Source: Tubulanus polymorphus (Eukaryota > Nemertea > Palaeonemertea > Tubulaniformes > Tubulanidae). Taken from it: DNA of 64,000 bases. Positions 36,780 to 46,467 of the stretch are shown one piece after another. The first letter of the stretch is position 1. Every line of letters begins with the position of its first letter. Position numbers and translations under genes: made by a program. Below the pieces are notes generated by a model that had not been told where the DNA came from, searched no databases, and saw nothing but the letters and a program-made list of their open reading frames with translations. The stretch covers positions 12,591,001-12,655,000 of the forward strand of contig NC_134025.1 in the NCBI RefSeq assembly GCF_964204645.1, written 5' to 3'.

Positions 36780-37533
36780 GTAGAATTAAAAGAATACAGA
36801 ATATTTGTTGATTCTAGAAAACTTAAAAATTATAAATCACATAATTTACTAGTACAATTAGATAGAGAATTTAAGAATTGTGTTGATTTAAAATTAGTAA
36901 ATATAAGTTTATGTAACTCATTTTACAATATATCGGATAAAACTCTTGAACATAGTCTTTTTAATTTTTAATAAAAATAATCATAAATGGTTTCATCTAT
37001 TTTTAAAACCAGGGTTATATAATTTAGAAACATTAGCCCAAGAAATTAATCGGAAAGCACGATTAAAACTTGAAAGTGAAGATAAATTTTCAATTAGATT
37101 TATAAAAAGTGATAGTTCTGATAAAATTAAAATAAAGTTAGATGATGAAAGCAAACATGCATTTATGGTAAGGAAACCTTTAGCTAAACTGTTAGGAATT
37201 AAACCACAAATTGTTACAGGAAACGTAGACGGTAATTCAAATATAATACCTTTTACACATTTTTATATTTATTGCAATTTAATCGATCCTACAAAAACAT
37301 TTGAAGCAACTAAAGATACAACATGTAATTCTAGTATATTAAATATTTTACCAATGAAGAACGTTAAACAATTTGGAACTCAAATAAATTATAATTTAAC
37401 TGAATGTGATTTCAAACCTTGTATTCCACATTTCAATAATTTTAAATTAGAAATAAGAAATCATAATGGATATTTAATTGATTTGAATAACTTTCCTGTA
37501 ATTTATGAATTAGTCATAAGATGTAAAGAGTAA
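36777..37533 (+). pseudogene. Minor capsid (penton-type) protein, one frameshift
   Basis: Two overlapping frames (36,777-36,971 and 36,946-37,533) join across a one-base shift near 36,950-36,970. The N-terminal part (IFVDSRKLKNYKSHNLLVQL) and the segment FLKPGLYNLETLAQEINRKA, then AKLLGIKP, follow the plan of Polinton/adintovirus minor capsid proteins: presentation of a ligand-like strand, a 'PGxY' loop, an 'LG' turn. The C-terminal end (NNFPVIYELVIR) closes the jelly-roll fold as in that family. About 250 codons in total, the expected size. Predicted to form capsid vertices. Family call is by motif order, moderately confident. Confidence 0.65.
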
Positions 37534-37552
37534 TTTTTTCATTATATAAATG
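37532..37552 (+). promoter_or_regulatory. T-run/TAAATG start motif, 166-aa gene
   Basis: AATTTTTTC then ATTATATAAATG, beginning in the stop codon of the preceding gene; spacing between genes is only 16 bp. Confidence 0.6.
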
Positions 37553-38050
37553 AATATAACTGTTGGACCGAGTATATGTTTTGGGTTTGATTTTAAACGT
37601 GAGAAAGAAATGAAATTTAACATTAATGATGTAATTACACATATCAAAAATATTGCATTTTCTAATGAAACAACATTTGAGTATGAAACAACAATAGATA
37701 AAGAAACTTTAAATGTAGAAAAGATTACTAATTTAATTAGAGAATCTTTAAGATTTTATGAATTAGATGAAGATTTTATCATAGATGATATCAAAAACAT
37801 ATTATCCAAAATATATGATAATCATAAAAGTAGTAAAATCAAGTGGATAATAACTGGATTATATAATGGCGCCTTACTATCAGTTGCAACTGATGGTTAT
37901 TCAATGGTATTAAAAAAAGTATTCAAAATGGGAAGTGTTAATGTTGATAGATTTGATATAAATGATATTTTAAAATTAACATTAGCAGTTACTTTATCTA
38001 ATTTAACTATTGATTATTTGGAAAAACAAAAATATATTCCTCCCATATAA
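37550..38050 (+). CDS. Hypothetical Polinton protein, 166 aa
   Basis: Intact frame. The N-terminus is moderately charged; residues about 95-120 (WIITGLYNGALLSVATDGYS) and 137-152 (ILKLTLAVTLSNLTIDYL) are hydrophobic stretches, ending LEKQKYIPPI. I do not recognise a domain. Its place between the minor capsid gene and small membrane-protein genes suggests a virion or membrane-associated role, which is inference. Start is supported by the upstream T-run/TAAATG motif. Confidence 0.6.
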   Translation: MNITVGPSICFGFDFKREKEMKFNINDVITHIKNIAFSNETTFEYETTIDKETLNVEKITNLIRESLRFYELDEDFIIDDIKNILSKIYDNHKSSKIKWIITGLYNGALLSVATDGYSMVLKKVFKMGSVNVDRFDINDILKLTLAVTLSNLTIDYLEKQKYIPPI

Positions 38051-38056
38051 ATACAT

Positions 38057-38077
38057 AATTTTTTTGTTAAATAAATG
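38057..38077 (+). promoter_or_regulatory. T-run/TAAATG start motif, 140-aa gene
   Basis: AA, seven T, GTTAAATAAATG. Confidence 0.6.
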
Positions 38078-38497
38078 GCTTCTGCAATTATAACTATTAT
38101 AGGATCGGCAATTGTTAACGCTTTGGCATTTACTGGTGGTGGATATTTATTTAAACATATTGATAAAAATAGTTCATTAGGAGAACAAAGAAGACATAAC
38201 TTAGCATTAGAGAAATATAATAAAGCTGCAGAAGAATATAGAGAAAAACGACAAAACTATATGGATTATATTAACAAGGAATTATATGATCAGAAGATTT
38301 CACATAGAGATTTTCAATCAGTTGATGATGCAATGAGTTTATATAACGCGGTAACCAATAAAGAAAAATTACATCTATACAAACCTAAATTATCAGATTA
38401 TTATACCCCAAGTAAAGAACAACAGAAATATGAAATAATATGGATTTTAGGTGGAACTGTTATTGTTATATTTGTTGCTTATAAGTTTACTAATTAG
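38075..38497 (+). CDS. Small membrane protein, 140 aa, conserved in Polintons
   Basis: Intact. Hydrophobic N-terminus (ASAIITIIGSAIVNALAFTG, residues 2-21), a charged helical middle (EKYNKAAEEYREKRQNYMDY), a 'LSDYYTPS' turn and a C-terminal transmembrane segment (IIWILGGTVIVIFVAYKF). This hydrophobic-helical-hydrophobic plan with the LSDYY/F-P-S turn is one I associate with a conserved small Polinton/adintovirus protein, probably a virion membrane component. The biochemical role is unknown. Confidence 0.7.
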   Translation: MASAIITIIGSAIVNALAFTGGGYLFKHIDKNSSLGEQRRHNLALEKYNKAAEEYREKRQNYMDYINKELYDQKISHRDFQSVDDAMSLYNAVTNKEKLHLYKPKLSDYYTPSKEQQKYEIIWILGGTVIVIFVAYKFTN

Positions 38498-38498
38498 T

Positions 38499-38518
38499 AA
38501 TTTTTTTCTAAATAAATG
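38499..38518 (+). promoter_or_regulatory. T-run/TAAATG start motif, 153-aa gene
   Basis: AATTTTTTTCTAAATAAATG, starting at the stop codon of the previous gene. Confidence 0.6.
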
Positions 38519-38977
38519 GAAGATAAAGTTGATAGTATTGATATTATTCCTCATGATATAAATAAAACTAAATTAAAAACATATTTAGAAAAACAAATAT
38601 TAGAATTTGAAAGTGACTTAAAGATAAAAAAGAAAAAATATTTAAAAAGTAAAATTATATATTATTTGATTATAAGTGGTTCGGTTACAATTAGTTCTGT
38701 AATAACATTTCTAGTAATATTCAGTCCATTAACACCTTTAGCTATATCAATTGGTGTGTTAGGATTAAGTTCAAGTGTTTTAACCGGAATAAGTTCAAAA
38801 TTGAATATAAAAAGTAATAAAGAAAAAATAAAATCTAATATAAAAGAAATTAATAAATTAAAGAATACACTAGATTATATAATAAGTTTAAATGGCCATA
38901 TAACAGTTGAAGAACAAGATAAATTATTAAAAGAATTAATAAATTATAAATTTTTTAATTATATAAATGGTAGATAG
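38516..38977 (+). CDS. Predicted two-helix membrane protein, 153 aa
   Basis: Intact. Lysine/glutamate-rich N-terminal helix (residues 20-45), then a hydrophobic hairpin (YLIISGSVTISSVITFLVIF and LTPLAISIGVLGLSSSVLTG), then another lysine-rich helix (KSNKEKIKSNIKEINKLKN). I do not recognise a family. It overlaps the next gene by 11 bp in another frame, consistent with a tightly packed capsid operon. Confidence 0.6.
   Translation: MEDKVDSIDIIPHDINKTKLKTYLEKQILEFESDLKIKKKKYLKSKIIYYLIISGSVTISSVITFLVIFSPLTPLAISIGVLGLSSSVLTGISSKLNIKSNKEKIKSNIKEINKLKNTLDYIISLNGHITVEEQDKLLKELINYKFFNYINGR
38949..38969 (+). promoter_or_regulatory. T-run/TAAATG start motif inside the previous gene
   Basis: AATTTTTTAATTATATAAATG lies within the last codons of the 153-aa gene, so this motif constrains coding sequence. 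Confidence 0.6.
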
Positions 38978-40355
38978 TTTTCCAAAAGCTTTCCAATATA
39001 ATAAATCAATTAAATATAATATTCCAGCAACAGATTTTAATAAAGATATTACATATAGAAATAAAGTTTTAGATTCATTAACTAATTTAGAAATTTATGT
39101 TACTGAAACTAATAATTTTAATGCAAAGATGGAAAATATATTTCATGTATATTTAATTAATTTTAAAAAATTGAAAGATGAAAAACAATGGTTATTGAAA
39201 TCTAATATGAAGTATTGGCAGAACCAATTAAATTTTGCTGTTTATTGTGCAACAACAGGATGTGGAATTAGTTGGAATGATCATTTGAATAATTCTAAAT
39301 ATAAATTAATTCAAAGTTTATTTAGATTTCATACATACTTTCAAATCAGAATAATATTAAATGAATTAGAGTGCGCTTTACCAGGATCTAGATATTTTAA
39401 AGAATTAGATAATAATATTAATTTATCTAAGTTTTATAAGATTTGCAATGAATTTAATATAGATATAAATAATTCTGATTTTAGAACAAAAATTGGAACA
39501 ATAAGATCACTTCCTTGCCCTAAAAAGGTTGCAGAATATTGTGCACTTCCCATACCATCTAATAGTTTTTATAATATCTATAATAATAAATTAGGTTATG
39601 GTAAAATAGAAACTAAGGATTTAGAAACATTAAATTTCAATAAATTACCGAAATTTTATGATCATTTTAAACAAGAAAACAATAATGGTTGGGTTTATTT
39701 TATTTTAGAAAATAGTGAAGGTTTTACTAAATCAGGTATAGAAAGAATAAATCAATCTATTAGAACTTATTTGATTTGTATTCTAGGATCACAAGTTGAA
39801 ACAAGATCACCGATAATTGGAAATTTGAATACATCATTCGACACACAAAAACAATTTAAAGTATTATTTGAAGATTCCATACATAATGATAAAAATAGAT
39901 CGATTCCAGAAAACATTATTAGATATCAAAATTATTTAGATAAATCACATATTAGATTAAATTATTGTATAGGCCCTAATCTATTAATTATTTCTAATGA
40001 TTTAGTATTAAAGATGGGAAATATAATTGGTTATAATAATCTAATTAAAACTGCGACAATAAATAATTCATTTGGGTTAAATGATATAAATAAAAAGATT
40101 ATCACTGCTCCAAAATTAATGGAAGGTGAAAAAAATAAAAAACATATTCAATCAACAGAAACTAAAACTAAGAATATTAAATTGGATAATGATTCCAAAA
40201 TAAAAGATTACAATACTACAGAAAATATTAAAACTGATAATATTCAACATGATATAATTAAAACTGATAATGACAATAAATCCCATGAAAATACTAAATT
40301 AGCTATAACTTGTATAGGAATTGTAATCGGAGGAATATTATATTTTAAATTTTAA
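38967..40355 (+). CDS. Conserved Polinton protein, 462 aa, C-terminal membrane anchor
   Basis: Intact, the longest undamaged frame. Contains NFAVYCATTGCGISWNDHLN (residues about 88-107), FRFHTYFQIRIIL, GFTKSGIERINQSIRTYLIC (about 255-274) and GPNLLIISNDLVLKMG. These blocks belong to a large conserved protein of Polintons of unknown function. The C-terminal ~80 residues are a low-complexity Lys/Asp/Thr linker followed by one transmembrane segment (LAITCIGIVIGGILYFKF). The position in the capsid operon suggests a virion protein anchored in a membrane; that is inference. Confidence 0.7.
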   Translation: MVDSFPKAFQYNKSIKYNIPATDFNKDITYRNKVLDSLTNLEIYVTETNNFNAKMENIFHVYLINFKKLKDEKQWLLKSNMKYWQNQLNFAVYCATTGCGISWNDHLNNSKYKLIQSLFRFHTYFQIRIILNELECALPGSRYFKELDNNINLSKFYKICNEFNIDINNSDFRTKIGTIRSLPCPKKVAEYCALPIPSNSFYNIYNNKLGYGKIETKDLETLNFNKLPKFYDHFKQENNNGWVYFILENSEGFTKSGIERINQSIRTYLICILGSQVETRSPIIGNLNTSFDTQKQFKVLFEDSIHNDKNRSIPENIIRYQNYLDKSHIRLNYCIGPNLLIISNDLVLKMGNIIGYNNLIKTATINNSFGLNDINKKIITAPKLMEGEKNKKHIQSTETKTKNIKLDNDSKIKDYNTTENIKTDNIQHDIIKTDNDNKSHENTKLAITCIGIVIGGILYFKF

Positions 40356-40374
40356 TTTTTTTATTATATAAATG
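40354..40374 (+). promoter_or_regulatory. T-run/TAAATG start motif, acidic coiled-coil gene
   Basis: AA, seven T, ATTATATAAATG. It begins at the stop codon of the 462-aa gene. Confidence 0.6.
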
Positions 40375-41651
40375 GATGTAGAAGGTGGAGAAGGTTTTCC
40401 ATTGGATCCTTTAGATGAACCTGGTATAAGTGATGAACAACCACCTGATTTTGATGAAACACGTTTTAATGACGGTAATGACCCAGAATATAATAATAAT
40501 TTAAATATGCCTGATTATATTAAAAATGCTGAATCACAATTAGATCCTGAAAATTTAGACCCATATTTAGTAAAAGAAGATTTAGATAATAAAAACAAAA
40601 TAGCTAAATTAGAAGATTTAATTAAAAAATCTAAACTTAACATAAATGATGAAGACGTTGGACCTTTAGCAGATCAATTAAGATTTTTAGATAATGGTAA
40701 ATGTTATTATCATTTGAAAGATGATTGTTATATTGCTATCACTCATAAAGATAATAAAAATAAAATATTAACAAAATCAACTTTGAGTGATTTACATCCA
40801 GATAGAATTAGAAGAATAAGTAATATTAATGATATAGAAGAATATTTAACACAAACAGAAATGAATAAAAATAGAGAAGTATTTAAACAAAGAATTAATG
40901 AATTATTTGAAATAATCAAAAAGAAATCAGAAACAGAAACAACTTCTGAACAGAATATAACTTCCAAAAATAGTAAACTTAAATCAAATAAAGTTCCGAT
41001 TGAAAAACTATTACCGAATAGATTACTTGATGCAACAGATCAAGAATTAGAAGATTTAGATATATTTTCTGATAAAGCAATTAGAGAGATTATTAGTATA
41101 AGAAATGCATCTGATAAAATTGCGCATGATAAAAGTATAAGAGATTTTAAAATTAGAACTTTAGAAAAAGTTAACTGATAAAAATAAAGAAATAGAACAA
41201 TTAAAATTAGATAGAGATAATAAAGTTATTGAAGAAATTGAATTTAAAAAAAGAAATACATATTTAGAAAAAGAAAAAGATGATTTAGAATATAACATAG
41301 AATTACAAAAAGAAGAAATTAAATTATTATTAAAATCATATGATTATAATAATAATAGATTAAAAGTTATTTTTAAAGATTTGTTGATAAAACCAGATTC
41401 TAAAATATCATTGAAAGATAGAATAAAGTTATTGTTTAAATTAGAAGGAATAACAATTCTTTCAATTCTAACAGCTGTAACTATGTTATTTACAACAATT
41501 GGTTTAGCTATATCAAATGCTTTAAAATCTACTCCTACTCCCACTCCCAATAAACCAGATAAACCCCCAGGTAATAATTCTATACAAGATAAAGTTAAGG
41601 ATGGTTTTTTTATTTTTTATTACAGTTGTAAGTGCTATTATTTTTGGGTAA
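40372..41651 (+). pseudogene. Acidic coiled-coil membrane protein, two frameshifts
   Basis: First frame (40,372-41,178): acidic, proline-containing N-terminus (DPLDEPGISDEQPPDFDETR), then helical charged sequence. A shift near 41,165 leads to a coiled coil rich in Glu/Lys and on to the frame that includes 41,381 onward, where a hydrophobic segment (GITILSILTAVTMLFTTIGL) is followed by a Thr-Pro/Pro linker. A second shift in a T-run near 41,612 leads to a short hydrophobic C-terminus ending at TAA 41,649-41,651. An acidic head, coiled coil, internal membrane segment and hydrophobic tail is a plan I recognise from a conserved Polinton protein without assigned function. Located immediately before the major capsid gene. 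Confidence 0.6.
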
Positions 41652-41677
41652 GTAAACATGATCAAAAATAAAGAATT

Positions 41678-41698
41678 AATTTTTTTGTTAAATAAATG
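41678..41698 (+). promoter_or_regulatory. T-run/TAAATG start motif, major capsid
   Basis: AA, seven T, GTTAAATAAATG, identical to the motif at 38,057. Confidence 0.6.
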
Positions 41699-42935
41699 AG
41701 TGGGAGTTATATAAGTCCTTCTAAGATTTCTAGAATATCTAATAAGCAGAAAGATCACATCGTATAATTACTCATAACCCTTCAAATATTAATCCCGATG
41801 AAACTTTATATGTTAGAATTCCTAGATTAACACAAAATACTTTTTATGTTCCAAATAGTATTTATTTATCAGCCGATATAAAAGTAACTGGCCATGATAA
41901 CAATTATGTTGTTGATAATGTTGGAAGATATTTGATTAAGAAATTAACTATAAAGATTGGTCCGGAAACAGTTTTCTCATTAGATGATTATAATTTATTT
42001 ATGCATTATAAAGATTTATGGTTAACTAAAGAAAATAGAAATAATATGATATTTCAAGGCATCCAATCGGAAAACCATAATAAATTAAGATCAGGAGCTA
42101 ATGACGCAATAGTAACTCGTGCCGCAGATAATTTGATTAAAAAGATTTATGGAAGCAAATATAAAATTCCATTAGATTTTGAATTGATAAATAATAATGC
42201 ACCTTTATATAAATACGCAATTCAAGAAGATATTATATTTGAGATAACATTTGCTCCTGTAAATGAAATTGTATTATCTAGCGTTGTTAAAGATATGAGT
42301 TATAAATTATCGAATATATGTTTAGAATATGATACAGTAACTGATGAAAATATTTCAAGTATAATTCAAACTCAATACAATCAAGGATTTTCATTATTAT
42401 ATGATTATATTGATAAATTTAAAACCGTAACTATTAATGCAAATGATGAAATAATTAATGAGAATATTAACTTCCCAAGAAGATCTATTAAAGGTATATT
42501 AATATTTTTTACCATTGCAACATATTCTAATGGCGCAATAAGGTAGATAATTATTATAATCCTGAAATAACAAAAGTAGAAATAACTATCGAAGGAATAG
42601 CAAATAAAATATTTTGCCAAGGAATGAGAATGATAGATCAGTGGCCAGAAATTAGAAAACATTTTATGAATGAAAAAGTAAAATCATTTGAAAATTGTAA
42701 TATTAATCAAATTGATTATTATACCGGCAATAAATATGCATTATGGTTAGATTTTAGAACAACAGAGGATAATTCATTACATGGTTCTGGGAAAAAACTA
42801 CAGAACACTAAAGATGGAATACAATTATTCATGAAAAAGAAAAAAGGAAGCTTAAATTTTAAAATGCATATTTATATTATATCTGACGCGCAATTAAATA
42901 TTGTAAATTCACAATTAGATAGTATTCAATATTAG
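41696..42935 (+). pseudogene. MCP: Major capsid protein (double jelly-roll type), two frameshifts
   Basis: The ATG at 41,696 opens 23 codons; a shift near 41,745-41,755 leads to the main frame (to 42,546) and a second shift near 42,540 to the last frame (to 42,935). Landmarks in order: TLYVRIPRLT with an adjacent 'FYVPNS' strand, KKLTIKIGPETVFSLDDYNL, GIQSENHNKLRSGAND, GSKYKIPLDFELI, and at the end KYALWLDFRTTEDNSLHGSG and IYIISDAQLNI. This is the conserved order of the Polinton/adintovirus major capsid protein, which forms trimeric capsomers. About 413 codons in total, slightly short of the usual size. Both breaks are one-base indels. Confidence 0.85.
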
Positions 42936-42965
42936 AAATATAAAGTTAAAATTAAGGATATATAA

Positions 42966-44094
42966 ATGGGTGGTAAAAAAACTCCTAATACTAAAGAACA
43001 ATATTTAAGAAATTTATATTACAACCCTGAGAGTTCGGTTGCTTATTCTTCTACTAAAAATATGTGGCGTAAAGTAAAACAAGATAAATTAGATAAGATA
43101 ATCCCACAAAATTTAGTTAAATATAAAGATATAAATGAATTTATGTTAGAACAACCAACATATACAACACATAAAAAAATTGTTAGAAAATATAAAACTC
43201 GTAAAACTATGGTAAGTTATGTAGATCAACAGTGGCAAGGAGATTTAATTGATATGAAAAATGTTAAGAAAGATAATGATGATTATTGGTGGTTATTGAA
43301 TATGATTGATATTTTTAGTCGTTATGTATGGAGCTTCCCACTTTATAGAAAAGATGCTGTACAAACATCAAATGTTTTAAGAAAATTTCTTTCGGATGAT
43401 AAACTAAAACCAGAAAGAAATACAATTTGATGATGGAAAAGAGTTTGATAATTCACTTGTTCATGAACTCTTAGACAATCATAATATTGAATATTTTTCA
43501 ACAAAATCGGATAAAAAAGCAGCAGTTGTTGAACGATTTAATAGAACATTAAGAACAAGAATGTGGAAATATTTTACAGCAAATAATACTTTTAAATGGA
43601 TTGATGTTTTGCCAAAATTGATAGAAGGATATAATAATTCTTATCATTCTTCTATTGGAATGAAACCTATTGATGCTAGAAAACCTGAAAATGCTGAAAT
43701 TGTTTGGAATAATTTATATGGAGCATTTCTTGTAGATGATTTTGGTGAACCTAAATTTAAAGTTGGTCAAAATGTGAGAATTTCTAAGTATAAAAAGATA
43801 TTTGATAAAGGATACGATCGAAATTTTACTAGAGAAATATATAAAATAAAAAAGGTAATAACAACAAAACCATATGTCTATAAATTAGAAGATTTAGATG
43901 GTGAAGAAGTTGATGGCTACTTTTACGAAGAAGAATTAAGTTTAACTACTGAAAATCTAGAACAAGAATATAAAATTGAAAAAGTATTAAAAACAAAAAC
44001 TATTAAAGGAAAAAAATATTCTTTAGTAAAATGGGTTGGATGGCCAGATAAATTCAATGAATGGATATTATCAAGTAAAATTAAAAATATATAA
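42966..44094 (+). pseudogene. INT: Retroviral-type integrase with C-terminal chromodomain, one frameshift
   Basis: Inserts the element into host DNA. First part (42,966-43,430): N-terminal YLRNLYYNPESSVAYSS segment, QQWQGDLIDM with the first catalytic Asp, WWLLNMIDIFSRYVWSFPLY. A one-base shift near 43,424 separates it from the second part: FDDGKEF with the second Asp, then KKAAVVERFNRTLRTRMW with the catalytic Glu, YNNSYHSSIGMKP, and a C-terminal chromodomain (IEKVLKTKTIKGKKYSLVKW, GWPDKFNEWI). All three DDE residues and the chromodomain aromatic residues are present. The start lies in GATATATAAATG, without the upstream T-run. The last 334 bp are part of a 580-bp tandem duplication. Confidence 0.9.
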
Positions 44095-44340
44095 ATGAAT
44101 AAGGAATTATTCATATTTGAGCCTCATAATATGTTAATTTCTGGTGTAACAAATTGTGGAAAAACTTATTTTAGATTAAATTTATTAGAAATTGTTTATG
44201 AAAACTATTTTGATAATATAGTATTATTTTGTCCAACATATGAATTTAATCAAACTTATGATAGAAATATTACTAGGAATAATAAATTTATTATATTAGA
44301 TCCTAAAACAGTAAAAGAAAATTTAGATAATTGTATTAAA
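43761..44340 (+). repeat. 580-bp tandem duplication, unit 1
   Basis: Unit 1 covers the integrase C-terminus plus chromodomain and the first ~82 codons of the ATPase. It is followed immediately by unit 2. Confidence 0.97.
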
Positions 44341-44367
44341 AGTTGGTCAAAATGTGAGAATTTCTAA
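44095..44367 (+). pseudogene. Packaging ATPase, truncated first copy
   Basis: Carries the N-terminus and Walker A (GVTNCGKTYF) but runs into the duplicated integrase sequence after about 82 codons, ending SWSKCENF. It lacks Walker B, so it cannot be active. It is a by-product of the tandem duplication. Confidence 0.9.
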
Positions 44368-44920
44368 GTATAAAAAGATATTTGATAAAGGATACGATCG
44401 AAATTTTACTAGAGAAATATATAAAATAAAAAAGGTAATAACAACAAAACCATATGTCTATAAATTAGAAGATTTAGATGGTGAAGAAGTTGATGGCTAC
44501 TTTTACGAAGAAGAATTAAGTTTAACTACTGAAAATCTAGAACAAGAATATAAAATTGAAAAAGTATTAAAAACAAAAACTATTAAAGGAAAAAAATATT
44601 CTTTAGTAAAATGGGTTGGATGGCCAGATAAATTCAATGAATGGATATTATCAAGTAAAATTAAAAATATATAAATGAATAAGGAATTATTCATATTTGA
44701 GCCTCATAATATGTTAATTTCTGGTGTAACAAATTGTGGAAAAACTTATTTTATATTAAATTTATTAGAAACTGTTTATGAAAACTATTTTGATAATATA
44801 GTATTATTTTGTCCAACATATGAATTTAATCAAACTTATGATAGAAATATTACTAGGAATAATAAATTTATTATATTAGATCCTAAAACAGTAAAAGAAA
44901 ATTTAGATAATTGTATTAAA
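44341..44920 (+). repeat. 580-bp tandem duplication, unit 2
   Basis: Exact 580-bp offset from unit 1. I see two substitutions, both in the ATPase part (Arg/Ile and Ile/Thr codons), so the event is recent relative to the decay of the other genes. Confidence 0.97.
44354..44674 (+). pseudogene. Duplicated integrase C-terminus with chromodomain
   Basis: A 106-codon frame identical to the C-terminal part of the integrase, beginning at the internal MRISKYKKIF. No catalytic core and no promoter motif of its own. A free chromodomain could be made only by readthrough or internal initiation. Confidence 0.85.
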
Positions 44921-45245
44921 ATAGCAATTGATATTTGTAAAGGATCAAATACATTATTCATTATAGATGATTGTGCTAATCTACATGATTCAAAAGTTAG
45001 AGAAAGTGAATTATGCTATTTAGCTTTCTCTGGGAGACATTTTGGGATAACAACTTGGGTTTTAAATCAAAAATATAATTCAATTGTTAAAGACTTTAGA
45101 GAAAACATTAGATTTCTAGTTTTATTCTACAATAAAGATAGAAAATCTGTGAATATATAATGAATATATGGATAAGTTGAAAAATATTAAAAGATCAAAA
45201 TTATTATTTAGATTACAACACCCATTTAAATATGAATTTATTTAA
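44675..45245 (+). pseudogene. ATP: A32-like (FtsK/HerA) genome-packaging ATPase, C-terminal frameshift
   Basis: Second, nearly complete copy. Walker A GVTNCGKTYF (residues 17-26), Walker B TLFIIDDCA (about 93-101), the sensor-like GRHFGITTWVLNQ (about 119-131) and IRFLVLFYNKDRKS. The annotated frame stops at 45,160. In another frame the DNA continues …YMDKLKNIKRSKLLFRLQHP and stops at 45,245, which looks like the normal C-terminal region, so I infer a one-base shift near 45,145. Pumps the element's DNA into capsids in the family model. Start in AATATATAAATG. Confidence 0.88.
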
Positions 45246-45392
45246 ATTCAATTAGTTTGTTAATCTAGTTGAATTCTAGTTATTAGTATTTGTAACAAAA
45301 ATCAAATAGATTTAACAATATTTCAACTAGCTTGTTAATCTAGTTAAATTCTAGTTACATTCTAGTTAAATTCTAGTTGCAACATCACAACT
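45246..45392. repeat. CTAGTT-rich non-coding spacer
   Basis: Imperfect repeats of TTAATCTAGTT(G/A)AATTCTAGTT occur three to four times between the ATPase and the next gene. It could form hairpins; function unknown. Confidence 0.6.
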
Positions 45393-45413
45393 AATTTTTT
45401 TGTTATATAAATG
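45393..45413 (+). promoter_or_regulatory. T-run/TAAATG start motif, 201-aa gene
   Basis: AA, seven T, GTTATATAAATG: one of the cleanest examples, preceded by a repeat-rich spacer. Confidence 0.6.
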
Positions 45414-46016
45414 GTAGGTGAAAAGAAAATAAAATCTAAAAATGGTGATGTTCCAATTGAAAAAACTTTAGATGATTTAGGAATAACAGAAAACAAATTA
45501 ATTCCAGATGATGGTGCTTTAAATAATGTTACAACAAATAATAATTATGAATATTATCTTTATTGCAAACATCAATTAGAAATATTAATAGCATCTGGAA
45601 AATGTAAAAAATTTGTCGATAAAAATTTAACTTATAATGAATTAGATGCAATGAAATCAAATGAAATTATTAGATTATTTAAGATTTATGAAGCCGCGAG
45701 AACAGCTAAAATTAATGACGCGATATCAGAAAATGTAGTAAAAGGTTATAGTAAATTATGTAATTATATACTACCAATTGAAAATGAAAATAGATTATAT
45801 TCCGATTTAAAAAATGACTATTTAGTTATGACTGAATTAAATAAATGGATTGGATATTCATCATTTCAATTAGGTGGATTTATGACATTATTATCAACCG
45901 GGGTTATAACATTTTCAAATATTGAAAGTAAAAATATTTCTATAATAAATGAGCGAAGTGAAAGAAGCGAAGGAATTAACTGTGAAGAAAAAACCGAGAA
46001 CTCAGAAACAAATTGA
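45411..46016 (+). CDS. Conserved Polinton small protein, 201 aa
   Basis: Intact. Conserved-looking blocks: EKTLDDLGITE near the N-terminus, YYLYCKHQLEILIASGKC, RLFKIYEAARTAKINDAISE, and YLVMTELNKWIGYSSFQLGG then MTLLSTGVITFSNIE. The arrangement is familiar from a small Polinton gene next to the ATPase; no enzymatic motif is visible. The last ~20 codons overlap the next gene and are Ser/Glu-rich, perhaps a frameshifted or replaced tail. Confidence 0.6.
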   Translation: MVGEKKIKSKNGDVPIEKTLDDLGITENKLIPDDGALNNVTTNNNYEYYLYCKHQLEILIASGKCKKFVDKNLTYNELDAMKSNEIIRLFKIYEAARTAKINDAISENVVKGYSKLCNYILPIENENRLYSDLKNDYLVMTELNKWIGYSSFQLGGFMTLLSTGVITFSNIESKNISIINERSERSEGINCEEKTENSETN

Positions 46017-46359
46017 ATGGTCTCGGCAATTAGGAATTAAATCACAAGAATATAAAAAAGCTGTAAAAGAAAAAATGAGTAATAAAAATGTTAATAAAAA
46101 TGGTGAAAATATTGTTATTTCTACTCCTTCTGATAGTAGAATATTTGATAAATATTTATATTTTACAGTTGGATTTGTAATTGTATTCATTTTGATTGGG
46201 TGTGATTGGTATAAGAAATCAAATAAAATTCATGATGTTAGTAATTCTGAACCAACTGCTATCAAAAATGAAAGTACTTCTGAAATTCCAAAATTGATAA
46301 TAAAAAAATGGATTAATATTTTAGAAAAAAAGCAAAAAAAAATAATTTTTTTTAATTAA
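45949..46359 (+). CDS. Basic protein with one transmembrane segment, 136 aa
   Basis: Intact. It overlaps the previous gene by 68 bp in another frame. Start lies in ATAATAAATG, keeping the TAAATG pattern. Basic N-terminus (KELTVKKKPRTQKQIEWSRQ, then KKAVKEKMSNKN) and one transmembrane helix (YLYFTVGFVIVFILIGCDWY, about residues 65-84). The basic head could bind nucleic acid; unproven. The C-terminal Lys run lies in a poly-A tract. Confidence 0.55.
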   Translation: MSEVKEAKELTVKKKPRTQKQIEWSRQLGIKSQEYKKAVKEKMSNKNVNKNGENIVISTPSDSRIFDKYLYFTVGFVIVFILIGCDWYKKSNKIHDVSNSEPTAIKNESTSEIPKLIIKKWINILEKKQKKIIFFN

Positions 46360-46467
46360 TTGAATATCTCACTACTTTTGTCTATCTATGCGGAGCAATC
46401 AAATTGTCCAGATAAGTCATTTCGGATTCTAGATATTCATTATTTTTATTAATTTATTTTTTTTAAT
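46360..46467. other. Convergent intergenic spacer
   Basis: T-rich non-coding DNA between the plus-strand operon and the antisense small gene; no distinct terminator hairpin seen. Confidence 0.4.

Noticed and set aside
44354-44674. Independent chromodomain gene
   Set aside because: It is the exact tandem copy of the integrase C-terminus without its own start motif.
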